A stretch of 24,162 nucleotides of DNA. Source: CAZCWX01 sp964502465 (GTDB taxonomy: Bacteria; Desulfobacterota; Binatia; Bin18). The stretch's first letter is position 1, and each line of letters opens with the position of its first letter. The notes below the pieces were generated by a model. It saw nothing but the letters and a program-made list of their open reading frames with translations, was not told the DNA's origin and made no database searches. The position numbers and the translations under genes were made by a program. Positions 13,511-21,464 of this stretch are shown piece after piece. The stretch spans positions 1 through 24,162 of the forward strand of contig CAZCWX010000626.1 in assembly GCA_964502465.1 (NCBI GenBank). The letters are read 5' to 3'.

Positions 13511-14817
13511 ACGATAGCGTGCGTATTTGTCCAGCGCCTGCTGGCTTGTGTGGAACCCTGACGCTGCCAGGGGATAAATCGATTAGCCATCGAGCGGTGA
13601 TGTTTGCTGCCATTGCCCAGGGCGAAAGCCACATTCTCAATTGCTCTGGTGGCGGAGACAACCGGAGCACGATCAGCGCGTTGCAAAAACTCGGGGTAGA
13701 GATTACGCGGATGGGGACTGAGATGCAGGTCAAAGGTCACGGGTGGAATGGCCTCCGCGCCCCCGCTGAGACAATAGACTGCGGGAATTCTGGCACCACC
13801 ATGCGATTGCTCGCCGGTTTGTTGGTTGGCCGCCCTTTCGTCTCTCGTCTCGATGGAGATGCGTCATTGCGGAGCCGTCCGATGGGTCGGATTATGACGC
13901 CTCTTCGGGAAATGGGAGCGGAAATCTTCGCTGAAGGTGGAGAAGACCGTGCCCCGCTGCGGGTTGCAGGAAGGCGCTTGCACGGGATTCCCTATCGTAG
14001 TCCGGTGGCGAGTGCTCAGGTCAAGTCGGCACTCATCCTGGCGGGCCTCCAGGCGCATGGCCGCACGCAGGTGTGGGAACCGGTCCGTTCGCGTGACCAT
14101 ACGGAACGACTCCTCCCTGCTTTTGGTGGACGCTTGCATGTGGATGATACCGCAATCTCGCTTGAAGGAGGACAAGAACTGCACGCCTGTGACGTAGAGG
14201 TGCCAGGAGATCTCTCGTCTGCCGCATTTTTCATTGGGGCCGCATTAATTGTTCCTGGTTCTGAGTTGCACGTCCGTGCAGTTGGTCTCAATCCGACCCG
14301 CACGGGAGTACTCGACATCTTTCAAGCGATGGGAGGAACGCTCACTATCCTCAATCAGCGCGAGATCTGCGGTGAGCCCGTTGGCGACGTGAGCGTGCGC
14401 CCGAGTTTGCTGAACGGAGTGGAGATCAAGGGGGAGCTGGTCGTGCGTGCGATTGACGAACTGCCAGTCGTTGCTGTTGTTGCGGCATTTGCACGTGGGA
14501 CGACAACGATCCGGGGAGCCCAAGAGCTCCGGGTCAAAGAAAGTGACCGCCTGCATGCGCTTGCGACCTCTTTGCTGGCCTTAGGAGCCAGGGTGACTGA
14601 ATTACCGGATGGTTTAGTCATTGAAGGCGACGGTGGCTTGCGCGGAGGGCAGGTGCAGAGTTTTGCTGACCATCGTATCGCTATGGCGCTCTCCGTTGCC
14701 GGGCTAGCCGGAACTGGGGAGATGGTGCTAAAAGGGGTGGACAGTGTTGCTATCTCGTTTCCTGGTTTTTATAACCTCGTGCGAGATCTCACCGGGCCAA
14801 CCGTCACACATCTATGA
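13507..14817 (+). CDS. aroA: 3-phosphoshikimate 1-carboxyvinyltransferase (EPSP synthase)
   Basis: 436 aa. It joins shikimate 3-phosphate and phosphoenolpyruvate to give EPSP, one step before chorismate. Visible: PGDKSISHRA (21-30), GNSGTTMRLLAGL, DGDASLRSRPMGRI, SAQVKSALILAGL, the internal SRDHTERLL and VPGDLSSAAFF segments, ELPVVAVVAAFARG, RVKESDRL and the ADHRIAMALSVAGL tail. The phosphoenolpyruvate-site motif reads NSGTTMRLL rather than the E. coli type NAGTAMRPL, which resembles class II enzymes; class assignment from these motifs is tentative. It starts at an ATG overlapping the tyrA stop and ends overlapping the cmk start (ATGA at both ends). Confidence 0.96.
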   Translation: MNDSVRICPAPAGLCGTLTLPGDKSISHRAVMFAAIAQGESHILNCSGGGDNRSTISALQKLGVEITRMGTEMQVKGHGWNGLRAPAETIDCGNSGTTMRLLAGLLVGRPFVSRLDGDASLRSRPMGRIMTPLREMGAEIFAEGGEDRAPLRVAGRRLHGIPYRSPVASAQVKSALILAGLQAHGRTQVWEPVRSRDHTERLLPAFGGRLHVDDTAISLEGGQELHACDVEVPGDLSSAAFFIGAALIVPGSELHVRAVGLNPTRTGVLDIFQAMGGTLTILNQREICGEPVGDVSVRPSLLNGVEIKGELVVRAIDELPVVAVVAAFARGTTTIRGAQELRVKESDRLHALATSLLALGARVTELPDGLVIEGDGGLRGGQVQSFADHRIAMALSVAGLAGTGEMVLKGVDSVAISFPGFYNLVRDLTGPTVTHL

Positions 14818-15509
14818 ACACGGGACTTATCATCGCCGTTGATGGTCCATCCGGCGCGGGGAAAAGCTCGTCAAGCCGACTACTGGCCGAGCGCCTGGGG
14901 TACCGCTACGTTGATACCGGGGCATTATACCGGGCAGTCGGTCTGCTGGCTCTCGAGCAACAGGTGAGCGTTGAGGACTCGGATGCCTTAGCCGTGCTCT
15001 GCGAGGGCCTTGATTTGCGGTTCGTTTCTGGGCCAGAAGGGATGCGTCTCTTGCTGGGTGACCGTGATATTACTGCGGACATCCGTCGGCCGGAAGTGAG
15101 CCAGATGGCTTCTCAAGTGTCAGCCCAACCGATTGTACGCCAACGCCTGCTGATCTTACAGCGGGACCTGGGCAAAGGTGGGAGGGTGGTGATGGAAGGT
15201 CGTGATATCGGCACTGTGGTCTTTCCAGATGCCGATGTGAAATTTTACCTTGAAGCTTCGCCTGAAGAGCGAGGACGCCGGCGGTATGCTGAGTTACAGC
15301 AACAAGAGCAGTCGGAGAGTTTCGCTACGACGATCCAGGATATGGCTGAGCGCGACCAGCGGGACAGCGGGCGGACACACGCACCGCTGCGACGAGCCGC
15401 AGATGCGATGGTGGTGGACACTACGACGCTTACCCTGGCGGAAGTCGTCGAAATGTTGCTCCACTGGGTACGTGAGCAACCAAACGCCGATAGAAAAAGG
15501 AAAAACTAG
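14814..15509 (+). CDS. cmk: Cytidylate kinase
   Basis: 231 aa, typical. It phosphorylates CMP and dCMP to the diphosphates with ATP. Visible: P-loop DGPSGAGKSSSSRLLA (10-25), YVDTGALYRAVGLLA (CMP-binding), DITADIRRPEV, VMEGRDIGTVVFPDADVKFYLEA and RDQRDSGR with the lid arginines. The start overlaps the aroA stop (ATGA). The aroA-cmk-rpsA order is widely conserved. An 82-nt gap holding a leader ORF precedes rpsA. Confidence 0.96.
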   Translation: MNTGLIIAVDGPSGAGKSSSSRLLAERLGYRYVDTGALYRAVGLLALEQQVSVEDSDALAVLCEGLDLRFVSGPEGMRLLLGDRDITADIRRPEVSQMASQVSAQPIVRQRLLILQRDLGKGGRVVMEGRDIGTVVFPDADVKFYLEASPEERGRRRYAELQQQEQSESFATTIQDMAERDQRDSGRTHAPLRRAADAMVVDTTTLTLAEVVEMLLHWVREQPNADRKRKN

Positions 15510-15544
15510 CAGCGTAGCTCTTGCAACCTGGAAAGGAGGAGGGT

Positions 15545-15610
15545 ATGGAAAAGCGAGGATCAGGGGGATTCGTAGGGGGTAAACCAGAAACATGGAACAA
15601 GACAAGGTAG
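15545..15610 (+). CDS. Possible 21-aa leader peptide overlapping the rpsA start
   Basis: An ATG 5 nt after a very strong Shine-Dalgarno (AAAGGAGGAGGGT) opens a 21-codon frame. It is basic and Gly-rich, starts MEKRGSGGF and ends NKTR, and stops at TAG 15608-15610. The stop lies 16-18 nt downstream of the rpsA ATG in another frame. The rpsA start itself has only a weak G-run 12 nt upstream, and an in-frame TAA at 15580-15582 prevents a more upstream rpsA start. Translation of this frame could therefore open or regulate rpsA initiation by coupling. There is no homology evidence; the call rests on position and the ribosome-binding site. Confidence 0.45.
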   Translation: MEKRGSGGFVGGKPETWNKTR

Positions 15611-17349
15611 AAACCGTCGCAACCGCACCGCAAGGAAGCAGGGGGCCGGGTGAAGATTTCGGCCAGATGTTTGAGGAAAGCCTTCGCTCGGTGAAACCCG
15701 GCGAGATCGTTCGTGGACGGGTCGTGAAGATCGGGCCGGAATTCGTCACGGTCGATATTGGCTACAAATCAGAAGGACATATCCCACTCTCTGAGTTTCG
15801 CCTGCGCGATGGCCGGATCGCGGTCAATGAAGGCGAGGAGATCGAAGTCTTTTTTGACGCGGCGGATGCCGATCAAGAAGGGATTGTTTTATCCCGCGCA
15901 AAGGCTGAACAATTCCGGGTATGGCGTGATATTGAGGAGGCCTATCTCCACAAAGGTGCGGTTGAGGGGTTGATTGTTGGCAAGGTGAAAGGAGGGCTGA
16001 AAGTCGATATTGGCGTACCAGCGTTCCTGCCAGGGTCGCACGTGGATCTCCGTCCGGTTCGTGACCTCGATCGTTTTCTTGGCAGAAAAAGTCAATTTGC
16101 TGTGCTCAAGTACAATCGTGCGCGCGCCAACGTCGTCGTGTCACGTCGCGCGGTGCTCGAGCAAGAACGTGATGTGCTGCGTGAAGAGACCTTGAAGTTG
16201 CTCGAAGAAGGAGTGATCCTCGAGGGGACGGTCAAGAACATCACCGACTATGGCTCCTTTGTCGATCTGGGTGGTATCGATGGGCTTTTACACATTACCG
16301 ATATGTCGTGGGGCCGGATCGGGCACCCCTCAGAAATCGTGAATGTCGGCGAGAAGGTCAAGGTTGTCGTCTTGAAATATGACCCCGAGCGTGAGCGGGT
16401 ATCGCTTGGCCTGAAACAGTTGATTCCTGACCCTTGGGACTCGGTCTTGGATCGCTACACTATCGGCGACCGTGTGCGGGGAAAAGTGGTGAGTCTGGCT
16501 GACTATGGTGCGTTTGTCGAATTAGAAAAGGGAGTTGAAGGGCTGCTGCACGTTTCTGAGATGTCATGGACGAAACGCATTACTCATCCCTCTAAAGTGC
16601 TTTCCGTTGGAGAGGAAACTGAGGTGGTGATCCTGGAAATCGACCCTGACCACCGCCGTATCTCACTGGGCTTGAAGCAGGTGGAACCTAACCCCTGGGA
16701 ATTGGTCCGAGCCAATCATCCCGTTGGGAGTCGGATCCACGGCAAAGTAAAGAGTGTCACCGATTTCGGCATTTTTGTTGAAGTAGAAGAAGGCATAGAC
16801 GGCCTGGTTCACATTTCTGACCTGCACTGGACTAAAAAAGTCAAGCACCCCTCAGAACTCTACAAGAAAGGCGATGAGGTAGACGCAATGGTGCTGGGTG
16901 TCGATGTGGAGAACGAACGGGTATCGTTAGGGATCAAACAGGCTGTGCCTGACCCCTGGACTACGTTACCGCAGCGCCATCCGGTTGGCACCCGTATCCA
17001 GGGTAAAGTCACCAGTGTGACGGATTTTGGTGTGTTCGTTGAGATCGAAGAAGGGATCGAAGGGCTCGTGCATATTTCGCAACTCTCGACAGAACGGGTA
17101 GAGAAGCCGTCGGCGTTATTTCAGGTTGGAAAGATGGTCGAGGCAGAAGTCCTCCATATCGATCCGCGTGAGCACAAGCTCGGGCTCAGTATTAAAGCCC
17201 TCCGCCGTAGCGAGGAACGCGCGGAAATGGAGGCGTACTTGCGGCGTGAGCGAGAAGAAGCCCGTTTTTCCTTTGAAGATATTTTGCGCGAGGAATTACG
17301 TCTTGACCGAGAGGAAGGGGAAGAAAAAAGCGGCCAGCGAAAGGTATAA
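15592..17349 (+). CDS. rpsA: 30S ribosomal protein S1
   Basis: 585 aa with six S1 (OB-fold) domains, the full proteobacterial form: D1 about 36-102, D2 122-186, D3 207-275, D4 291-362, D5 377-449, D6 464-536. D3 to D6 show the typical GxVxxxxxxGxFVxxxxxxGLxHxS pattern (for example TDYGSFVDLGGIDGLLHIT). D1 and D2 are the more divergent ribosome-docking and S2-binding type. The tail (540-585) is charged and helical. S1 unfolds mRNA leaders and helps initiation. The first usable start is the ATG at 15592 because a stop lies 10 nt upstream in frame. The weak Shine-Dalgarno fits known S1 autoregulation in enterobacteria. Its stop overlaps a perfect TATAAT (17345-17350). Confidence 0.97.
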   Translation: MEQDKVETVATAPQGSRGPGEDFGQMFEESLRSVKPGEIVRGRVVKIGPEFVTVDIGYKSEGHIPLSEFRLRDGRIAVNEGEEIEVFFDAADADQEGIVLSRAKAEQFRVWRDIEEAYLHKGAVEGLIVGKVKGGLKVDIGVPAFLPGSHVDLRPVRDLDRFLGRKSQFAVLKYNRARANVVVSRRAVLEQERDVLREETLKLLEEGVILEGTVKNITDYGSFVDLGGIDGLLHITDMSWGRIGHPSEIVNVGEKVKVVVLKYDPERERVSLGLKQLIPDPWDSVLDRYTIGDRVRGKVVSLADYGAFVELEKGVEGLLHVSEMSWTKRITHPSKVLSVGEETEVVILEIDPDHRRISLGLKQVEPNPWELVRANHPVGSRIHGKVKSVTDFGIFVEVEEGIDGLVHISDLHWTKKVKHPSELYKKGDEVDAMVLGVDVENERVSLGIKQAVPDPWTTLPQRHPVGTRIQGKVTSVTDFGVFVEIEEGIEGLVHISQLSTERVEKPSALFQVGKMVEAEVLHIDPREHKLGLSIKALRRSEERAEMEAYLRREREEARFSFEDILREELRLDREEGEEKSGQRKV

Positions 17350-17394
17350 TAGGGAGAGAGCTGGTTCTGGTTTTTGCGGGGAGGAGAGCCTACA

Positions 17395-17727
17395 GTGACG
17401 AAGCGAGAACTAATTGAAGAAGTAGCCCAGCTTTATCCTCGCTTTTCGCGTCGGGACGCTGAGGTGATGGTGAACGCTGTGTTCGATAGCATGACCGATG
17501 CCTTGGCGCAGGGGGAACGCATAGAGATTCGGGGGTTTGGCAGCTTCATTGTCAGGCAACGCGCAGCGCGCGAAGGGCGCAATCCGCGCACCGGAACGCT
17601 CGTTTCCGTAGTCGCGAAAAAAGTGCCGCTCTTCAAGGTTGGGAAAGAACTCCGCCTACGAGTTGACGGTCAGCCTGTTGGAACGGGGAGGATGGTTGAG
17701 GAAGCTGAGGACAAAAAACGCGCATGA
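17395..17727 (+). CDS. ihfB: IHF-beta/HU-family DNA-bending protein
   Basis: 110 aa from the GTG at 17395, with GGGGAGGAG ending 8 nt upstream; an in-frame TTG at 17374 overlaps that ribosome-binding site. Visible: MTKRELIEEVAQLYP start, the dimer helices, and the beta-arm with GFGSFIVRQRAAREGRNPRTG (48-67), where the Pro in GRNP (residue 64) is the intercalating proline. The family forms dimers that bend DNA at regulatory and recombination sites. The position after rpsA is that of ihfB (himD). It is about 15 residues longer than E. coli IHF-beta, with an acidic then basic tail (VEEAEDKKRA). A TATAAT at 17345-17350 may be an internal promoter, but no -35 is visible. HU rather than IHF remains possible. 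Confidence 0.85.
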   Translation: MTKRELIEEVAQLYPRFSRRDAEVMVNAVFDSMTDALAQGERIEIRGFGSFIVRQRAAREGRNPRTGTLVSVVAKKVPLFKVGKELRLRVDGQPVGTGRMVEEAEDKKRA

Positions 17728-18284
17728 AGCTGCGGGGGACGCAACAACAGGACGGGGGAGACAAAGGAGTGCAGGTTCTCTGGGCACCGTGGCGGATGCG
17801 CTACATTGAAGAAGGAACAACGAACGAGTGTATTTTTTGCTCCTCCGCAGCACCGGAAGCACAGCGCCGCAATTTGATTCTCGCTGTCACCCCCTCTGCG
17901 CGGGTCATGCTGAATAAATATCCGTATAACAACGGCCACCTGCTTGTTGCGCCCTGTCGTCACACGGCACTGCTTGCCGATCTCCCCGAACATGAATATA
18001 ACGATCTGATGGTTCTATTGCGCCGTACCCTCACGGTGATTGAGACAGCGTTGCACCCACACGGTGTGAATATTGGTCTCAATCTGGGGGCGTGCGCTGG
18101 TGCTGGGATCGTGGATCACCTCCACTGGCACATTGTGCCGCGTTGGCATGGTGATACGAACTTCATGCCAGTTATTGGTGAGGTCAAAGTCATGCCACAG
18201 CACCTAAGAGAGAGTTACGATCAACTCCGGCCCTTTTTCGCTGCGGCTCTACAGTCGGAGAGAGAAGGATCAGATCAGAGGTGA
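17724..18284 (+). CDS. HIT-family (histidine triad) hydrolase/transferase
   Basis: 186 aa from the ATG overlapping the ihfB stop (ATGA). The nucleotide-binding HIT core has the triad HLHWHIVPRW (132-141), plus YPYNNGHLLVAPCRH (67-80) and an N-terminal LWAPWRMRYI (19-28). A CIFC (36-39) suggests a zinc-bound N-terminal half. The pattern resembles the prokaryotic AP4A phosphorylase/HIT group that acts on dinucleoside polyphosphates or nucleoside phosphoramidates. The true substrate is unknown. An in-frame GTG at 17769 would give a shorter protein beginning VQVLWAPW, but its Shine-Dalgarno is too close, so the coupled start is preferred. Its stop overlaps the start of the AAA gene (GTGA). Confidence 0.88.
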   Translation: MKLRGTQQQDGGDKGVQVLWAPWRMRYIEEGTTNECIFCSSAAPEAQRRNLILAVTPSARVMLNKYPYNNGHLLVAPCRHTALLADLPEHEYNDLMVLLRRTLTVIETALHPHGVNIGLNLGACAGAGIVDHLHWHIVPRWHGDTNFMPVIGEVKVMPQHLRESYDQLRPFFAAALQSEREGSDQR

Positions 18285-19720
18285 GCATTATCGTGCAACA
18301 CGTGAAACCGAGTGAAACCATCCGTCATGAAATCCGCGTTTTAGGAGATCTGAAAAAAGCTGGATACCGTACCCTGCCAGTGCGTGAAGAAATGCGCGCG
18401 AACCTCTTGCGCATGCTCGCCGCTAGGGAGCGGATCTTGCCTGGTATTATCGGCTATGACGATACGGTTATCCCAGAGGTCGAAAATGCCATTCTTGCTG
18501 GCCATCACATGGTGTTCTTGGGCGAGCGAGGCCAGGCAAAATCTCGTGTCATTCGCGGGCTCACGTCGTTACTTGATGCGTATGTCCCGATTATTCGCGA
18601 CGCGGAAATCCCTGAGGACCCCTTTGCACCGATTACCCCCTTCGGCAAACGCCTCGTGGCTGAGCGGGGCGATGATCTAGAGATCCGTTGGTTAGCGCGC
18701 GAAGACCGATACGCTGAGAAACTCGCGACCCCCGACGTTGCTGTCGCCGATTTGATTGGTGAGGTCGATCCGATTAAAGTCGCCGAAGGTCGCTACCTCG
18801 CCGATGAAGAGACCATTCATTATGGACTGATCCCCCGCACCAATCGCGGCATCTTCGCCATCAACGAACTCCCCGATTTGACCGAAAAAGTACAGGTTGG
18901 GCTCTTCAACTTGATGGAAGAAAAGGACGTGCAGATCAAAGGATTCAAAATCCGCTTGCTGCTCGACATTGTCATTGTTGCGAGCGCCAACCCTGAAGAC
19001 TACACCAGCCGTGGCCGCATCATTACGCCGCTCAAAGACCGCTTCGATGTGCAGATCCGCACTCACTATCCCCGCTCGATCGAGCAAGAGATCGCCATTA
19101 TGGATCAGGAGGCGACCTCCTTTCCCCGTGGGGAACTGGTCCTGCAGGTGCCACAGTTCCTCAAAGAAGTCATTGCCCAGTTGACGATGGAGGCGCGAGG
19201 GTCCAACGAGATCAACCAATCGTCTGGCGTCAGCGTGCGGATGACCATCAACAATCTCGAAAGCGCCCTGAGTAATGCAGAGAAGCGTGCGGTGCGGTTG
19301 GGAGAAAAAGAGGTCGTCCCGCGTATTAGTGACCTTCACGCGCTTTCTGCCTCGACCGCTGGGAAGATTGAGTTAGAGTACATGGGAGAAGACAAGCGGG
19401 AAGAGGAAATTATTGAGCGTCTGCTCAACCGCGCTATTGTCAAGGTGTTTGATCGGTATCTCAAGCTCGACGAGCTGAAACCCGTGATTGTCTATTTTAA
19501 TAATGGATGGGGAATGCAGGTCTCTGACGGCATGTCTGCCACTGAGTATCTCGAAGACGTGCGCAGCGTCCCTGGTTTGAAGGAAAGCATCAAGATCTTA
19601 GGCGTGGAGGACAGCCCGGCTCAGGTTGCTTCGGCTGCTGAGTTCATTCTTGAGGGTCTCCACTTACACCAGAAGCTCAACAAAGAGCGCGAGGGCGGAC
19701 GGTATACCTACCGGGTGTAG
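18281..19720 (+). CDS. Chelatase-like AAA+ ATPase (MoxR/ChlI-related)
   Basis: 479 aa from a GTG overlapping the HIT stop. It has a AAA+ core of the magnesium-chelatase I/MoxR clade: a variant Walker A GERGQAKS (81-88, Ala in place of the last Gly), the segment ADLIGEVDPIKVAEG (156-170), GLIPRTNRGIFAINELPDL (182-200) where the Walker B Asp is replaced by Asn195 next to Glu196, sensor-1 SANPEDYTSRGRIITPLKDRF (235-255), and a C-terminal helical lid. It is followed after 3 nt by a VWA protein, the classic AAA-plus-VWA pairing. Genome annotations often call this magnesium chelatase, but no ChlH or pigment genes are here. Likely a remodelling ATPase for assembling or metal-loading an unknown target. 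Confidence 0.85.
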   Translation: MSIIVQHVKPSETIRHEIRVLGDLKKAGYRTLPVREEMRANLLRMLAARERILPGIIGYDDTVIPEVENAILAGHHMVFLGERGQAKSRVIRGLTSLLDAYVPIIRDAEIPEDPFAPITPFGKRLVAERGDDLEIRWLAREDRYAEKLATPDVAVADLIGEVDPIKVAEGRYLADEETIHYGLIPRTNRGIFAINELPDLTEKVQVGLFNLMEEKDVQIKGFKIRLLLDIVIVASANPEDYTSRGRIITPLKDRFDVQIRTHYPRSIEQEIAIMDQEATSFPRGELVLQVPQFLKEVIAQLTMEARGSNEINQSSGVSVRMTINNLESALSNAEKRAVRLGEKEVVPRISDLHALSASTAGKIELEYMGEDKREEEIIERLLNRAIVKVFDRYLKLDELKPVIVYFNNGWGMQVSDGMSATEYLEDVRSVPGLKESIKILGVEDSPAQVASAAEFILEGLHLHQKLNKEREGGRYTYRV

Positions 19721-19723
19721 TCG

Positions 19724-21316
19724 ATGATTACCATACGTTACTCCCAATGGGATGGCAGCCAGCGGGTCCAACTGTCAGCGGACCAGCTCTTCGAGAAACT
19801 TGCTGACCATTTATCAGCCACAGATGATCTGCAACAAGCCATGGAATGGCTCATGCGTCAGGGGGTAGAGCAAGGAGACGAAAAACTCAAGGGGTTGGAC
19901 GACCTGGTACGCGACCTGCGTGAGGAGATGCGTAAACGTTACCGCGATTTCAACCTGCGCTCCTCGCTCGAGGAAATCCAACAGCAGCTTGAAGACATTC
20001 TCAAGCAAGAAAAGCAGACCTTGACTGAACACCGCCCCCACAAATCCGACGTGGCAGCAAAAGAGCACTTCCTCGAGCATCTTCCCCAACGGCTGAGCGA
20101 CCGCATGGAAAAACTCTCTCGTTATGAGTTTGAAGATGCTGACGCACAGCAAGCGTTCGATGAGCTGATGAAAGAGTTCAATAACATTCGCTCAATGGAA
20201 GACTTTCAGCGCCGCTACAAAGATCTGTTCAACGGACCGCAGCCACTCGACTATCAGCAGACCCGCGAGCTCATGGAAGAGATGCAGCAACTCCAGCAGA
20301 TGGAGCAGAACCTGCTCTCCGGCCGTATGGACAACATTGATCCCAATGAGCTACGGGAACTCATGGGGCAGGGAACGTGGCAGGATTTCCAGAACCTGCA
20401 ACAAATGCAATCGGTGCTGGAAGACGCTGGCTTTCTCGTACAGCGAGAGGGCCGGATGATGCTCTCACCAAAAGGAGTGCGTCGCATCGGGCAATTAGCC
20501 CTCCAAGATATCTACGCAAACTTGTTACGCGATCGTACTGGTGCGCACGCGACCGACCACAGGGGTGTTGCGGAGATCAAGGTCGATGAAACCCGGCCCT
20601 ACGTATACGGTGATCCCATGCATCTCGATCTTGTGGGCACGCTCAAGAAATCACTGCTACGGACCGTGGGTGTCCCCATCAAAATGGGGCCAGAAGACTT
20701 TACGATCTTTGACACCGACCATACAACCACCAGTTCGACCGTCCTGCTGCTCGACATGAGTTGGTCGATGAGTTGGGAAGGACGGTTTGCTGCAGCTAAG
20801 AAAGTGGCCCTGGCGTTAGAGAGCCTCATCCGCACGCGGTACCCGCGCGATTATTTTTCGGTCGTCGGGTTCTTTACTCGTGCAGTCGAGCTCAAGATCA
20901 AGGATCTTCCTGAGGCAAGTTGGAACATGGGTGACCCGTTTACTAATTTACAGGATGGCATCCGCTTAGCCAGCGACCTGTTGCATCGCCATCCCGGCCA
21001 CAATCAGAACATCATTGTCGTCACAGATGGACAACCCACCGCGTATTTTTCGCGCGGCCGGCTGTATTGTGAGTGGCCGTTGTCATTCGGTGGTATCAGT
21101 ATGCGTGCGGCCCAAGAAACGTTGAGAGAGGTCGAACGTGCGACACAACGGCACATCACGATCAATACATTTATGCTTGACGACAGCCCGAGCCTGCGTG
21201 CATTTGTTGATAAGATGACTCAGATTAACCGTGGCCGAGCGTTCTACACACGCCCCGACCATCTTGGTGAGTATTTGCTCGTCGATTACGTGGCGCGCAA
21301 AAAAAAGAAGGTATGA
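19724..21316 (+). CDS. VWA (MIDAS) domain partner of the AAA ATPase
   Basis: 530 aa. Residues 1-270 are charged, Gln-rich and helical, with coiled-coil-like stretches (60-100 and 175-235). The C-terminal half (about 335-520) is a von Willebrand A domain with a complete metal site: DMSWS (D344, S346, S348), a candidate Thr at 407 (DPFTN) and D435 in VVTDGQP. It ends in a lysine-rich tail. No signal peptide or membrane segment is seen, so it should be cytoplasmic. By analogy with ChlD/BchD and MoxR partners it probably docks with the upstream ATPase through its MIDAS and presents a substrate. It is the last gene of the plus-strand series; beyond it are only repeats. Confidence 0.85.
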   Translation: MITIRYSQWDGSQRVQLSADQLFEKLADHLSATDDLQQAMEWLMRQGVEQGDEKLKGLDDLVRDLREEMRKRYRDFNLRSSLEEIQQQLEDILKQEKQTLTEHRPHKSDVAAKEHFLEHLPQRLSDRMEKLSRYEFEDADAQQAFDELMKEFNNIRSMEDFQRRYKDLFNGPQPLDYQQTRELMEEMQQLQQMEQNLLSGRMDNIDPNELRELMGQGTWQDFQNLQQMQSVLEDAGFLVQREGRMMLSPKGVRRIGQLALQDIYANLLRDRTGAHATDHRGVAEIKVDETRPYVYGDPMHLDLVGTLKKSLLRTVGVPIKMGPEDFTIFDTDHTTTSSTVLLLDMSWSMSWEGRFAAAKKVALALESLIRTRYPRDYFSVVGFFTRAVELKIKDLPEASWNMGDPFTNLQDGIRLASDLLHRHPGHNQNIIVVTDGQPTAYFSRGRLYCEWPLSFGGISMRAAQETLREVERATQRHITINTFMLDDSPSLRAFVDKMTQINRGRAFYTRPDHLGEYLLVDYVARKKKKV

Positions 21317-21321
21317 GAAGC

Positions 21322-21464
21322 TGTTGAAAAATTCCTTAGAGCGTGTCTAAAAGTCGGTCTTCGTGCTTCGACAGGCTCAGCACAAACGGCAAATCCTCAA
21401 CGATTTCCATACCTACCCCGTTCGCCCTGAGCTTGTCGAAGGGTGAACGCGTAGTTTTTCAACA
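21322..21464. mobile_element. MITE-like element containing an inverted hairpin pair (copy 2)
   Basis: Perfect 10-bp terminal inverted repeats (TGTTGAAAAA at 21322-21331 and TTTTTCAACA at 21455-21464) bracket the same hairpin pair as the copy near 8200. Unit one is GTGCT/AGCAC (21363-21383, core CTTCGACAGGCTCAG). Unit two is CCGTTCGCCCT with AGGGTGAACG (21418-21449). The terminal repeats differ from those of the first copy. It begins 5 nt after the VWA stop codon and could double as its terminator. The whole gap 21317-21647 holds only this element, a CCCTC/GAGGG hairpin (21465-21477), a second repeat family at 21542-21568 and a GC hairpin at 21624-21640; no gene is seen. Confidence 0.65.

Noticed and set aside
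18281..21316. True magnesium chelatase (ChlI/ChlD) of chlorophyll synthesis
   Set aside because: No ChlH or pigment genes are present, Walker motifs deviate and the VWA protein lacks the AAA-like half of ChlD.
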